Positions 42,926 to 51,380 of a stretch of 64,000 nt of DNA are shown one piece after another; position 1 is the first letter of the stretch; the number at the start of each line of letters is the position of its first letter. The translations under genes and the position numbers were made by a program. The DNA is from Curtobacterium sp. MCBA15_008 (GTDB lineage: Bacteria; Actinomycetota; Actinomycetes; Actinomycetales; Microbacteriaceae), in contig NZ_MJGN01000016.1 of the NCBI RefSeq assembly GCF_001865065.1, positions 133,314-197,313 of the forward strand, written 5' to 3'. The notes under the pieces were generated by a model. It was not told where the DNA came from. It saw only the letters and a program-made list of their open reading frames with translations, and did no database searches.

Positions 42926-44176
42926 TCAGCGTCGCGCCCACGCGGGGGCGTGCTCGGGCAGCGGGCCGAACGCGATGCCGCGGGCGTAGGCGCCCCGCAC
43001 CGGCGGGACCCAGCGGGCGAGCAGGACGGGGAGCTTCGGCGGGCCGGCCTGCAGCGCGCCGGCGAACGCCCGTTCGAACACCACCCGGTGCAGGACCGCC
43101 TGTGCGGCCTGCACGATGGCCGCGGGCGCCGAGCGGCGGCGCTGCACCGCGGCCAGGGCACCGTCGAGCCCCGCGCCGCGCAGTCCGCGCCGGAGTGCCG
43201 GCACGAGGATCGCCGCCGTCGCCACGGCGTCCTGCACGGCCAGGTTGATGCCGACCCCGCCCGCCGGCGACATCGCGTGGGCGGCGTCGCCGATGCAGAG
43301 CAGCCCGGGGCGCCACCACCGCCCGAGCCGGTCCATGCGGACGTCGAGCACGTGGACGTCGTCCATCGAGGTGATCGCGTCGACCCGTCCGGCGAAGTCG
43401 GGCCGGAGCCGGGCGACCCGGTCGCGGAACGCTGCGAGACCCTCGGCGCGGAGGGCGGCGTCGGAGCCCTTCGGCGCGAAGTACGCGACCTGGTGGTAGT
43501 CCGGCCGCGGGAAGCTGAGCAGGACGTCGGTGCCGGAGAACGCGGGGACGAGGGCGGTCTCGGCGTCGCGGGGCTCGCGCGGCAGCCGGAACCACCAGGT
43601 GTCGAACGGCACCGGGAACGCGTGCGGGCGGAGTCCGGCGGCGTTCCGCAGCACCGAGTCGCGCCCGTCGCACGCGATGACGACGTCGGCCCGGAGTTCC
43701 TCCGCGTCGCCGTCGTGGTCGCGGTACGGCCGGAGGTGCACGCCGGTGACGACGCCGTTCTCCTCGATGGTCCCGCTCGCCGCGAGGCCCATCGAGATGC
43801 TGAACGAGGCCTCGTGGCGGGCTGCGGTGACGAGCATGTCCAGCAGGTCCCACTGCGGCACCATCGCGACGTGGTCGTACGGCGGCCGCAGCCGCGAGAA
43901 GTCGCCGAGCAGTGCGCGTGACCCGTCGGGCATCGGCAGCGAGAAGTCGTCGAGGCGGGACTGCGGCAGCGCCCGGAACCGATCGCCGAGCCCGAGCTCG
44001 TCGAGCAGCCGGATGGTGGAGGCGTGCACGGTGTCGCCGCGGAAGTCCCGGTTGAAGTCGTCGTGCTTCTCGACCACCCGCACCGCGATGCCGGCCCGGG
44101 CCAGCAGCAGCCCGAGGACGACCCCGGCGGGGCCGCCACCGACCACCGCGACGCCCGTGCGCGAGACCGTCACCAT
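42926..44176 (-). CDS. FAD-dependent aromatic monooxygenase
   Basis: 416 residues of the PHBH-type flavoprotein fold. The N-terminal GVAVVGGGPAGVVLGLLLARAG is the Rossmann GxGxxG, VVIACDGRDSVLRNAAG is the DG motif, and LLCIGDAAHAMSPAGGVGINLAVQDAV is the GD motif. These enzymes hydroxylate aromatic or polyketide substrates, and the substrate is unknown. TAGCGT lies 7 bases before ATG 44176. Upstream there are a 44-bp palindrome and an 18-base C run. Confidence 0.9.
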   Translation of the reverse strand: MVTVSRTGVAVVGGGPAGVVLGLLLARAGIAVRVVEKHDDFNRDFRGDTVHASTIRLLDELGLGDRFRALPQSRLDDFSLPMPDGSRALLGDFSRLRPPYDHVAMVPQWDLLDMLVTAARHEASFSISMGLAASGTIEENGVVTGVHLRPYRDHDGDAEELRADVVIACDGRDSVLRNAAGLRPHAFPVPFDTWWFRLPREPRDAETALVPAFSGTDVLLSFPRPDYHQVAYFAPKGSDAALRAEGLAAFRDRVARLRPDFAGRVDAITSMDDVHVLDVRMDRLGRWWRPGLLCIGDAAHAMSPAGGVGINLAVQDAVATAAILVPALRRGLRGAGLDGALAAVQRRRSAPAAIVQAAQAVLHRVVFERAFAGALQAGPPKLPVLLARWVPPVRGAYARGIAFGPLPEHAPAWARR

Positions 44177-44197
44177 GCCCGGGACGCTACGCCGTTC

Positions 44198-44241
44198 CGG
44201 ACTGGAGGCGCGGTGCGGGCCCGCACCGCGCCTCCAGTCCG
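44198..44241. terminator. 44-bp perfect palindrome, GGAGGCGCGGTGC family
   Basis: Arms 44198-44219 and 44220-44241 abut with no unpaired bases. The stem core is the same as at 3288, 9263 and 20147. It lies past the 44320 gene's stop and right before the promoter of the monooxygenase, probably ending the upstream transcript. Confidence 0.85.
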
Positions 44242-44294
44242 TCACCGGTCGCCTCCAGGGCCGCCGATGCGTGTGCACCTTCCGACGGACGCCG

Positions 44295-44312
44295 CCCCCC
44301 CCCCCCCCCCCC
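44295..44312. repeat. 18-base C homopolymer
   Basis: Uninterrupted run of C, read as G18 by the reverse-strand genes. It lies 8 bases past the stop of the membrane protein gene and 119 upstream of the monooxygenase. It is long enough to slip in vivo or to be miscalled in sequencing. Confidence 0.9.
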
Positions 44313-44319
44313 GCGAGCC

Positions 44320-44799
44320 TCAGGCGGTGCTGCCGACCGAACTCGAGGTCGAGCCGGCATCGACGGCACCGGCGAACACGATCCCGCCCCACGTGATGCA
44401 CCCGATCGCGAGCACGAAGCCGATCGCGGCGATCCACCACGAGCTGCGTCGGCGGATCCAGGCACCGATCGCCAGGACCACCGTGGCGACCCCGATCACG
44501 AACGACCCACCGACCGCGATCGCCGCGCCGCCGAAGTACGCCCCCGGGGAGCAGCCGGTCGACGCGTCGCAGGAGGCGGTGGCCGAGATCACCGCGATGA
44601 TGCCGACGATCGTGGTGACCACGGTCATCACGGTGCCGAACGCCAGCAGCAGCACCGTCGAGATGCGGTCGGCGAGCCGCGCGGCCGGGAACAGCGTCGT
44701 GCCGCCCCGCTCCCACGAGCGCTGGGCGTCGGCGGCGCCGGGGGAGGAGCCGGAGGGGGCGGACTGCGGCGGTCCGCCGGGGACGTTCGACCAGGTCAT
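44320..44799 (-). CDS. Small integral membrane protein
   Basis: 159 residues, unrecognised. A Pro/Ser/Gly-rich cytoplasmic segment of about 40 residues is followed by three hydrophobic helices (near 45-72, 88-112, 118-145), separated by SCDASTGCSPG, whose two Cys could form a disulfide outside the membrane. The C-terminus is Ser/Gly-rich. It follows the CitE-like gene by 10 bases in the same direction, so the two are probably co-transcribed. Confidence 0.75.
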   Translation of the reverse strand: MTWSNVPGGPPQSAPSGSSPGAADAQRSWERGGTTLFPAARLADRISTVLLLAFGTVMTVVTTIVGIIAVISATASCDASTGCSPGAYFGGAAIAVGGSFVIGVATVVLAIGAWIRRRSSWWIAAIGFVLAIGCITWGGIVFAGAVDAGSTSSSVGSTA

Positions 44800-44809
44800 G
44801 GAGACCGTC

Positions 44810-45697
44810 CTACCGCGCCTCGACCCCGAACGCCTGAGCGAGGCGCTGGATCTTCTGCGCGCGACCGAGCCGCGGCAGGTCCGAACCGTCGCGGATGACC
44901 TTGCCGCGGGCCTCGAAGTCGTCGAGGAAGTCCTGCGCCCACGCGACGTCGGTCGGCGTGGGGGAGATGACCTCGTTGATGACCGGCAGCTGCTCGGTGT
45001 CGAGGCAGAGCTTGCCGGTGAGCCCGAGCGACACCGCCACCTGCGACTGCTCGCGGAGGATCGGGTGCGAGGAGCCGACCGTGGGGCCGTCGATCGGGCC
45101 GGGCAGGTCGCCCACGCGGGACGCGACGACGAGCTTCGAGCGCGGGTAGGCCATGGCGAGCGTGTCCGCCGACGTGCCGGTGTCGCGGCGGTAGTCGCCC
45201 GAGCCGAACGCCAGCCGGAACGCCCCCTGCGCCCGCGCGATCGACACGGACTCCTCGATGCCGAGCGCCGACTCGACGAGGGCGATCACCGGGGTCTGCC
45301 CGCCCAGACGGTGCCACGTGTCGGTGACCTGCGCCGGCGACTCGGTCTTCGCGAGCATCACGCCCTGCAGGCCGGGCAGACCGCGGAGCTCCTCGACGTC
45401 GTCCGCCCAGAAGTCCGTCGTGACGTCGTTGATCCGCACCCAGGCCTCGCCGCCGCCCGCGAGCCACGAGGCGACCGTGTTGCGGGCGCCGGGCTTGGCG
45501 GCGGGGTCGACGGCGTCCTCGATGTCGAGGATGATCTGGTCGGCCCGGGAGCGCTGCGCCCGCTCGAAGCGGTCGGACGCCGTCCCCGACACCAGGAGCC
45601 ACGACCGCGAGATCTCGGCGGGGACCACTCGACGCCGGTTCGGCCCGGCCGACGAGGGCGCGGGGGTGGACGGAGCGGGACGGTCGTCGATGGCCAT
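44810..45697 (-). CDS. CitE-like HpcH/HpaI family lyase
   Basis: 295-residue TIM-barrel protein of the CitE/malyl-CoA lyase group. RSWLLVSGTASDRFERAQRSRADQIILDIEDAVDP carries the conserved Arg and the Glu-Asp metal ligand; LVESALGIEESVSIA and FGSGDYRRDTG follow. Members cleave or hydrolyse beta-hydroxyacyl-CoA such as citramalyl- or malyl-CoA. No alpha and gamma citrate-lyase subunit genes are near, so it works alone. The ATG at 45697 is my choice; an in-frame ATG at 45715 has GAGG close by. It starts the two-gene unit with the membrane protein. Confidence 0.85.
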   Translation of the reverse strand: MAIDDRPAPSTPAPSSAGPNRRRVVPAEISRSWLLVSGTASDRFERAQRSRADQIILDIEDAVDPAAKPGARNTVASWLAGGGEAWVRINDVTTDFWADDVEELRGLPGLQGVMLAKTESPAQVTDTWHRLGGQTPVIALVESALGIEESVSIARAQGAFRLAFGSGDYRRDTGTSADTLAMAYPRSKLVVASRVGDLPGPIDGPTVGSSHPILREQSQVAVSLGLTGKLCLDTEQLPVINEVISPTPTDVAWAQDFLDDFEARGKVIRDGSDLPRLGRAQKIQRLAQAFGVEAR

Positions 45698-45809
45698 GTC
45701 CCGTTGGTACCACATCGCCTCGCCCGGGATCGCATCGGGGCCGCCCGGAAACCCCGAAACCTCGGTTCATTGCCAGAGAGGCGGCCCGATCCCGCCTACA
45801 GTGTCGGAT

Positions 45810-48800
45810 GTGTGGCGAGCGGACAGGGTGACCGACGGCGAGGACGACGTGAACGACGACGTCCGCGGCCGGGGCGCCGCCACGCCCGCGGAGCAGGACC
45901 AGAAGGACCAGCACGACCAGCCGGGGGAGCAGGACCAGCGGGGGCAGCAGGAAGAGACCGTCGTGAGTGACGAACCCGACCGCACCCTGCGTCCGGAACT
46001 GCAGCTCACGAGTCCGCAGGCGATCAGCCTCGGTGATCCGCGCCTCCAGGCCGGCAACGCCGCCGAGCCCGTGTGGGACGTCTGGCGGAAGCAGCTGACC
46101 GGTGTCGGCGGCACGAGTCCCCTCACCCACTTCTCCGACCACCCGCGTGCCCGGATCGAGCTCTCGACGACGCACCCCGGCGGCCTCGCCCAGTTCATCA
46201 CCGGCAAGACCACGCTGCTCTCCAGTCTCATCCGCGACGAGGTGGCGCTCCGTGCCGCCCGCATCGCCGCCGCCCAGGTCGAGGCGAAGGGCACCGAGCT
46301 CGCCACCGTGCGCGGCATCGACGCTGTGAAGCTCGGCATCGGCATGGCCGACTGGCAGCACGGCGACGAGCAGTTCCGCGGCCCGGTGCTCCTCCGTCCG
46401 CTGGCCATCCGCCGCCACGGCCGCGACTTCGAGGTGCGGCTGCTCGGCGAGCCCGTGCTCAACCCGGGCCTGGCCGACGCCCTGCACGAGCAGTTCGGCG
46501 TCATCCTCGACGCCCAGTCCTTCGTGGCGCTGGCCCAGCAGGACGGCTCGTTCACGCCGAACCCGGTCATCGACCGCCTGCGTGGCCTGACCGCGCACAT
46601 CCCGGGCTTCTCGGTCCACGCGCGGCTCGTCGTGTCGACCTTCGCCGAGGTCGCCACGGGCATGGTCGAGGACACCGAGGACCTGTCGCACCCCGTGCTC
46701 GACGCCCTCGCCGGCAACCCCAGCGCCAAGTGGCAGGTCGAGCAGTCGTACCACCCGGTCGAGCAGACCCCGTCGGACGAGCGCAGTCCCGAGACGGACA
46801 CGCTCCTCCTCGACGCGGACGACGAGCAGGAGAACGTGATCGCGCAGATCACGGCCGGCAACTCGATCGTCGTCAAGACCCTCCCAGGCACCGGCGGCAC
46901 GCAGACCATCGTGAACGCGCTCGGCGGCCTCGTCGCCGCGAACAAGCGCGTGCTCGTCGTCAGCCCGCGCCGGGCCACCCTGCGCGGCATCGCCGCCCGC
47001 TTCGCCGAGGTCCAGTTGCCCGGCGTCGCGGTGACCCCGGGCACCCTGCGCCGCGACGTCGTGCGGTCGATCGCGCGCAACGAGAAGGCCTCGCGTCCGA
47101 ACCTGCGCGAGGTCGACGACGCCCTGGTCCGGCTGCGCAAGGTCCTCAAGGACTACCGCGGCTCGCTGACCCGCGTCGACCCCGACTTCCGCGTCTCCGT
47201 GCTCGACTGCCTGGTCGAGCTGTCGCGGCTCTCGCTGCTGCCGGTGCCGCCGTCGACCACGGCCCGCCTGTCGAAGACGTCGGTGACGAGCATGGTCGAG
47301 GGGCGCTCCCGCGTCGCCGAGACCATGGTCAGCGCCGCGAACCTCGGCGAGTTCCGCTACGGCCCGGACGACTCGCCCTGGTACGGCGCGAAGTTCGGCT
47401 CGAGCGACGGTGCGCAGCGTGCCCACAAGACGGCGAAGGACCTCGACACCGACGGGCTGCCGACCCTGCTCCGCCGTGCCCACGACCTCGTGGCCTCGAC
47501 GCACATGCGGCAGTTCACGACGATCAACGAGCTCGGCATCTACCTCCGGCTGCTCACCGAGATCCGGGACACCCTCGACCGCTTCCTGCCCGTCGTCTTC
47601 GACCGCTCGGTGTCCGAGCTCGTGGCCGCCACCGCCCCCCGCGGCGAGGGTGCCCCGATGTCGGCGACGAACCGCCGCCGGCTGAAGAAGCTCGCGCGCG
47701 AGTACGTCCGGCCGGGCGTGCACGTGTCCGACCTGCACGAGGCGCTCACCCGCGTGCAGCAGCAGCGCGTGCTCTGGCAGCGCTACGTCGCCGCCGGCGT
47801 CAACCCCGAGGTCCCCACCGGCATCGCGGACGTCCAGGTGCTGTTCTCGAACGTGGTCGAGGACCTCGCGCGTCTCGACGAGCCGCTCGGCCGCACCGCC
47901 CGCGAGAGCCAGCTGGCGAACGTGCCGATCGACGAGCTCGTCCCGACGATCGCCCGCCTCGCCGAGGAATCGGACGTCCTGCACAACCTGCAGGAGCGCA
48001 CCGAGCTCATGCAGACCCTGCGCGACCTGCAGCTCGAACCGCTCATCACCGACCTGGCGAACCGGCACGTGCCGGACACCCACGTGCCGGCCGAGCTCGA
48101 GCTCGCGTGGTGGCAGTCCGCGCTCGAGACCATGCTCGAGTCTGACCGGGCCCTGCTCGGCGCGAACACCGACATGCTCGACCGGGTCGAGGCCGACTTC
48201 CGCCTCGTCGACGACGCGCACGCGGCCGGGGTCTCCCAGGGGCTCGCGTGGCAGCTCGCCGAGAACTGGAAGGTCGGACTCGTCGACTGGCCGGACGAGG
48301 CCACGGCGCTCAAGACCCAGCTCAAGGAGGGCGCGATCAGCTCGCGCCTGCTGCAGGACTCCGCCCCGCACCTGTCGCGCTCGATCGCACCAGTGTGGCT
48401 CGCGAGCCCGTACGAGGTCTCCCAGATCGCCGACACCATGCCGTTCGACACGGTGATCCTCGTCGACGCCGGGGCCGTCACCATCGCCGAGACCGTCGGC
48501 GCCGTCCGTCGCGCCCGGCAGACCGTCGTGTTCGGCGACCCGGTCACGCAGACCCCGTCCCCGTTCCGGATCGCGGTCGACCCCGCGCACCGTGCGCTGC
48601 AGGTCGACGAGGAGACGCTCGACGCCTTCCACGCCGACTCCGCGCTCGCGAAGCTGTCGACGCTGCTGCCGACCCTGTCGCTCACCCGGTCGTACCGCGC
48701 CGGCGGCGAGGACCTCGCCGAGCTCGTGAACCGTCGCTTCTACGGCGGCCGGATCGAGTCGTTGCCCTGGGCCGGCTCGTTCCTCGGGCACGGGTCCATC

Positions 48801-49685
48801 GCGCTCGACTACGTCAGCGACGGCAAGGCCGTGCCGGACCCCGAGTCCGGTGCCGTCGAGAGCGTCGACGCCGAGGTGGACCGTGTGGTCCGCCTCGTCA
48901 TGGACCACGCCCGCACCCGGCCGACCGAGTCGCTCATGGTCATCACCGCGTCGGCGAAGCACGCCGTCCGGGTCGAGCAGGCCGTGCTCACCGCCGCACA
49001 GGGCCACAAGGACCTCACCGAGTTCGTCATCGGGGACCGCGCCGAGCCGTTCATCGTCGCGACGCTCGAGCAGTCCGTCGCGCAGAGCCGCGACCGCGTC
49101 GTGTTCTCGATCGGCTACGGCCGGACGCCGCACGGCCGCGTGCTGCGCGACTTCGGTCCGCTCGGCAAGCCCGGCGGGGAGCGGCTGCTCGCGGTCGCGA
49201 TGACCCGTGCGCGTCGCTCGATGGTCATCGTCACGTGCTTCCAGCCGTCCGACATCGAGGCCGAGCGCATGGGCCACGGCACCGTCGCGCTGGCCGAGAT
49301 CCTCGCCGAGGTCCGTGCACGCACCACCGCCGAGTACGTGCCGGACGACTCCGACCCGCTGCTCGTCGACCTGGCTCGCCGGCTCGAGATGCGTGGCATC
49401 CCGGTCGCGCTCGGGCACCGCGGGAAGCTCGGCCTGGTGGCCGCGCACGGCGGGGTCTGCGTGACGATCGAGACCGACGCGTCGCTGGTGAAGGGCTCGC
49501 TGCGCGAGTCGCTGCGGCTCCGGCCCGAGGTGCTCCGTCGCCTGGGCTGGCACTACGTGCGCGTGCACGCGTTCCAGCTGTTCTCCGACCCGGACCAGGT
49601 GGCGAACACGGTCGCCGCCGTGCTCGGCGTCGACCGCGGTGCGACGCAGGAGATCAGCATCCCGCCGATCCCCGCCCGCCGATGA
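45810..49685 (+). CDS. DUF4011/SF1 helicase-like protein with dead ATPase motifs
   Basis: About 1291 residues. The first 75 are Gln/Asp-rich low complexity; residues about 75-250 resemble DUF4011, then a helicase core and, in the last 90 residues, a domain like the MTES_1575 endonuclease (VCVTIETDASLVKGSL, RLGWHYVRVHAFQLF). The core keeps SF1 landmarks (VVFGDPVTQTPSPF, SYRAGGEDLAELVNRRFY, AVAMTRARRSMVIV), but Walker A is TLPGTGGTQTI, Gly replacing Lys, and the Walker B acidic pair is VDAGAV, Ala replacing Glu. ATP hydrolysis is therefore doubtful. TACAGT lies 7 bases before GTG 45810; GTG 45849 or 45963 are alternatives. The stop is inside a 53-bp tandem repeat. Confidence 0.82.
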   Translation: MWRADRVTDGEDDVNDDVRGRGAATPAEQDQKDQHDQPGEQDQRGQQEETVVSDEPDRTLRPELQLTSPQAISLGDPRLQAGNAAEPVWDVWRKQLTGVGGTSPLTHFSDHPRARIELSTTHPGGLAQFITGKTTLLSSLIRDEVALRAARIAAAQVEAKGTELATVRGIDAVKLGIGMADWQHGDEQFRGPVLLRPLAIRRHGRDFEVRLLGEPVLNPGLADALHEQFGVILDAQSFVALAQQDGSFTPNPVIDRLRGLTAHIPGFSVHARLVVSTFAEVATGMVEDTEDLSHPVLDALAGNPSAKWQVEQSYHPVEQTPSDERSPETDTLLLDADDEQENVIAQITAGNSIVVKTLPGTGGTQTIVNALGGLVAANKRVLVVSPRRATLRGIAARFAEVQLPGVAVTPGTLRRDVVRSIARNEKASRPNLREVDDALVRLRKVLKDYRGSLTRVDPDFRVSVLDCLVELSRLSLLPVPPSTTARLSKTSVTSMVEGRSRVAETMVSAANLGEFRYGPDDSPWYGAKFGSSDGAQRAHKTAKDLDTDGLPTLLRRAHDLVASTHMRQFTTINELGIYLRLLTEIRDTLDRFLPVVFDRSVSELVAATAPRGEGAPMSATNRRRLKKLAREYVRPGVHVSDLHEALTRVQQQRVLWQRYVAAGVNPEVPTGIADVQVLFSNVVEDLARLDEPLGRTARESQLANVPIDELVPTIARLAEESDVLHNLQERTELMQTLRDLQLEPLITDLANRHVPDTHVPAELELAWWQSALETMLESDRALLGANTDMLDRVEADFRLVDDAHAAGVSQGLAWQLAENWKVGLVDWPDEATALKTQLKEGAISSRLLQDSAPHLSRSIAPVWLASPYEVSQIADTMPFDTVILVDAGAVTIAETVGAVRRARQTVVFGDPVTQTPSPFRIAVDPAHRALQVDEETLDAFHADSALAKLSTLLPTLSLTRSYRAGGEDLAELVNRRFYGGRIESLPWAGSFLGHGSIALDYVSDGKAVPDPESGAVESVDAEVDRVVRLVMDHARTRPTESLMVITASAKHAVRVEQAVLTAAQGHKDLTEFVIGDRAEPFIVATLEQSVAQSRDRVVFSIGYGRTPHGRVLRDFGPLGKPGGERLLAVAMTRARRSMVIVTCFQPSDIEAERMGHGTVALAEILAEVRARTTAEYVPDDSDPLLVDLARRLEMRGIPVALGHRGKLGLVAAHGGVCVTIETDASLVKGSLRESLRLRPEVLRRLGWHYVRVHAFQLFSDPDQVANTVAAVLGVDRGATQEISIPPIPARR

Positions 49686-49738
49686 CGCCGCAGGATCTCG
49701 ATCCCCGCGGGCCCACGCTGGGCCCCGCCCGCCGATGA
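49682..49738 (+). CDS. 18-codon mini-ORF 1 in the ATGA relay
   Basis: Reads MTPQDLDPRGPTLGPARR. Its ATG overlaps the TGA of the helicase-like gene and its TGA overlaps the ATG of mini-ORF 2. It may only carry terminating ribosomes onward; a stable peptide is unlikely. Listed because the overlaps are exact. Confidence 0.35.
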   Translation: MTPQDLDPRGPTLGPARR

Positions 49739-49787
49739 CGCCGCAGGATATCGATCCCCGCGGGCCCACGCCGGGCCCCGCCCGCCG
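49682..49787 (+). repeat. 53-bp tandem repeat with ATGA junctions
   Basis: Two units, 49682-49734 and 49735-49787, differ at two bases; a third partial unit starts at 49788. Each begins with ATGA, so each reproduces a stop/start overlap. The helicase stop lies in the first ATGA and the downstream gene starts in the third. Confidence 0.95.
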
Positions 49788-49791
49788 ATGA
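49735..49791 (+). CDS. 18-codon mini-ORF 2 in the ATGA relay
   Basis: Reads MTPQDIDPRGPTPGPARR, two substitutions from mini-ORF 1. Its ATG lies in the stop of mini-ORF 1 and its stop overlaps the ATG of the 101-residue protein gene. Confidence 0.35.
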   Translation: MTPQDIDPRGPTPGPARR

Positions 49792-50093
49792 CGCCCCGCC
49801 CGCCGAGCCGGCGGGCCTCCCGGCCGGCCGGTCCGGTCACCCCCGAGACGGACCAGCTGGTGGGCACGTGGACGCGGGCCGACGACGCGACCGAGGTCGC
49901 GCCTCCCGGCCCACCGCAGGCGGCGGACGGCGGCGAAACGGACGTCCGGCCAGGAGGCACGGGTCGACGCCGCAGACGCGTCACCACCCAGCCCGCTCCC
50001 GGCTACGACCCCGCACCGGCCCCGGAACCGGCGCGGCACCGCGACGGCGAGAACGACGCCCGGCTCCGCGGGGACGTGCCTCCCCACTGGTAG
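49788..50093 (+). CDS. Small basic/acidic protein ending in LRGDVPPHW
   Basis: 101 residues, unrecognised and probably disordered: Pro/Arg-rich start, acidic middle (TRADDATEVAPPG), a basic GRRRRRV patch and PGYDPAPAPEPARHRD before the end LRGDVPPHW. The codon pattern and lack of cysteine suit a real protein of this lineage. The start overlaps the stop of mini-ORF 2, so it is probably made by reinitiation after the helicase-like protein. It ends 18 bases before the phosphatidyltransferase gene. Confidence 0.6.
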   Translation: MTPRPPSRRASRPAGPVTPETDQLVGTWTRADDATEVAPPGPPQAADGGETDVRPGGTGRRRRRVTTQPAPGYDPAPAPEPARHRDGENDARLRGDVPPHW

Positions 50094-50111
50094 CGGGTAC
50101 CGTAGTTCTCG

Positions 50112-50702
50112 ATGAGTGACACCGTGCGGACGCGCCCCGACTGGCAGACCTGGCCCAACCTGATCACGCTGGTGCGGTTCCTGCTGATCCCGGTGTTCGT
50201 CGGACTCGTCGTCGCCGGACACCCCGGCTGGGCGCTCGTGTCCCTCGTCGTGCTCGGTGTGAGCGACTGGGCGGACGGCTTCATCGCGCGCCGGTTCAAC
50301 CAGACCTCGAAGCTCGGCAAGGCGCTCGACCCCGTCGCCGACCGGCTCGCGATCATCGCGATCGTGTTGTCGCTCGTTCTCACCGGACTGCTGCCGTGGT
50401 GGGTCGTCGTCGTCGTGGTGCTCGTCGACCTGGTGCTCGTCGTGCTGTCGAGCGTGCTGTTCCACGGCAACCCCGACCTCGACGTCACGTGGACCGGCAA
50501 GATCCGCTCGGCGCTCCTGTTCGTCGGGCTGCCGGTGCTGCTCTTCTCGGCGATCCAGACCATCGAGGACAACGCGCCCTGGGTGCGGGTCGTCGCGCTC
50601 GTCTTCGTGTACCTCGGCACGGTCGGCCACGTGATCGCGGGCGTGCAGTACGCCGCCATGATGGTCGCGAAGCGTCGGTCCGTCGGGTCTGCCGCGCGCT
50701 GA
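50112..50702 (+). CDS. CDP-alcohol phosphatidyltransferase
   Basis: 196-residue membrane enzyme. The family signature DG-x2-AR-x8-G-x3-D-x3-D is complete in DWADGFIARRFNQTSKLGKALDPVAD, preceded by PNLITLVRFLLIPVFV, and five to six helices follow. It transfers a phosphatidyl group from CDP-diacylglycerol to an alcohol; similarity to PgsA suggests glycerol-3-phosphate, but cardiolipin or inositol phosphate synthases share the motif. TACCGT lies 8 bases before ATG 50112, suggesting its own promoter. Confidence 0.9.
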   Translation: MSDTVRTRPDWQTWPNLITLVRFLLIPVFVGLVVAGHPGWALVSLVVLGVSDWADGFIARRFNQTSKLGKALDPVADRLAIIAIVLSLVLTGLLPWWVVVVVVLVDLVLVVLSSVLFHGNPDLDVTWTGKIRSALLFVGLPVLLFSAIQTIEDNAPWVRVVALVFVYLGTVGHVIAGVQYAAMMVAKRRSVGSAAR

Positions 50703-50755
50703 GCGCCGGCCGGCCGGCCGCCCCCTGTCGCACCCCTGTCGCACCCCGAGACGAA

Positions 50756-50785
50756 CATCGCGCCCCGCAGTGACGGGGCGCGATG
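50756..50785. terminator. Bidirectional terminator between convergent genes
   Basis: Perfect 12-bp arms (50756-50767, 50774-50785), 6-nt loop, between the phosphatidyltransferase and mscL. Confidence 0.85.
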
Positions 50786-50807
50786 ATCGTGCGGGGGTGC
50801 GAAGCGC

Positions 50808-51308
50808 CTAGAGCTTCGTCGAGCCGCCGATCCCCGGACCCTCGGGAGCGTTCGACGGCGCGACGTGCGCGCCGCTCCCCGCGTGGGTGGGCACGCCGTT
50901 CTGCGACCGGAGCAGGTCGCGGATCTCGAGCAGCACCTCGACGTCGGTCGGCGGGACGTCCTGCGGCGTCTGCTCCTCGTCGTTCTTGACCCGCTCGAAC
51001 GCGACCTTCTTGAGGTGGTTCACGGGGACGACGAGGGCGAAGTACACGACGGCCGCCACGATGACGAAGTTGAGCGCGGCGCCGATGATCGCGCCGAAGA
51101 GGATCTTCGCGCTGCCACCGGAGACCGTCGGGATCTCCCAGACGAGCGCCTTGTCGAGGCTCGACGCGTTGAACACGGCGCCGATGAGCGGGTTGATGAG
51201 CGACGTGACGATCGCCGTGACGATCGCGGTGAACGCCGCGCCGATGACGACTGCGACGGCCAGGTCGATGACGTTGCCGCGGAGCAGGAACTCCTTGAAT
51301 CCCTTCAC
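50808..51308 (-). CDS. mscL: Large-conductance mechanosensitive channel
   Basis: 166-residue MscL. MKGFKEFLLRGNVIDLAVAVVIGAAFTAIVTAIV is the N-terminal amphipathic helix and TM1 with the pore constriction; ALNFVIVAAVVYFALVVPVNHLKK is TM2. It opens under hypo-osmotic stress to release solutes. The C-terminal cytoplasmic helix VEVLLEIRDLLR is present, followed by an added 30-residue Gly/Pro-rich tail (HAGSGAHVAPSNAPEG) that makes it longer than E. coli MscL at 136. It starts at ATG 51308, 72 bases after the FmdB gene on the same strand. Confidence 0.95.
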   Translation of the reverse strand: MKGFKEFLLRGNVIDLAVAVVIGAAFTAIVTAIVTSLINPLIGAVFNASSLDKALVWEIPTVSGGSAKILFGAIIGAALNFVIVAAVVYFALVVPVNHLKKVAFERVKNDEEQTPQDVPPTDVEVLLEIRDLLRSQNGVPTHAGSGAHVAPSNAPEGPGIGGSTKL

Positions 51309-51380
51309 GGGACTCCTTCCGGGTCGAGGACGGCCGCCGGTCGGCGACGCCCCAAACCTACCGAGGAGTCCGGCGCCCGG

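Noticed and set aside
45810..49685. Helicase-like gene as part of a known multi-gene defence system
   Set aside because: Neighbours are a CitE-like lyase, a small membrane protein and a phosphatidyltransferase; no methylase, nuclease or other defence partner is adjacent.
44796..50744. A reverse-strand open frame of nearly 2000 codons across the helicase gene
   Set aside because: It is antisense to a coherent SF1 helicase-like protein, is Arg/Gly/Asp/His-rich without any domain, and arises because stop codons are rare at this GC content. The same applies to long antisense frames at 5890-8151 and 17393-20215.
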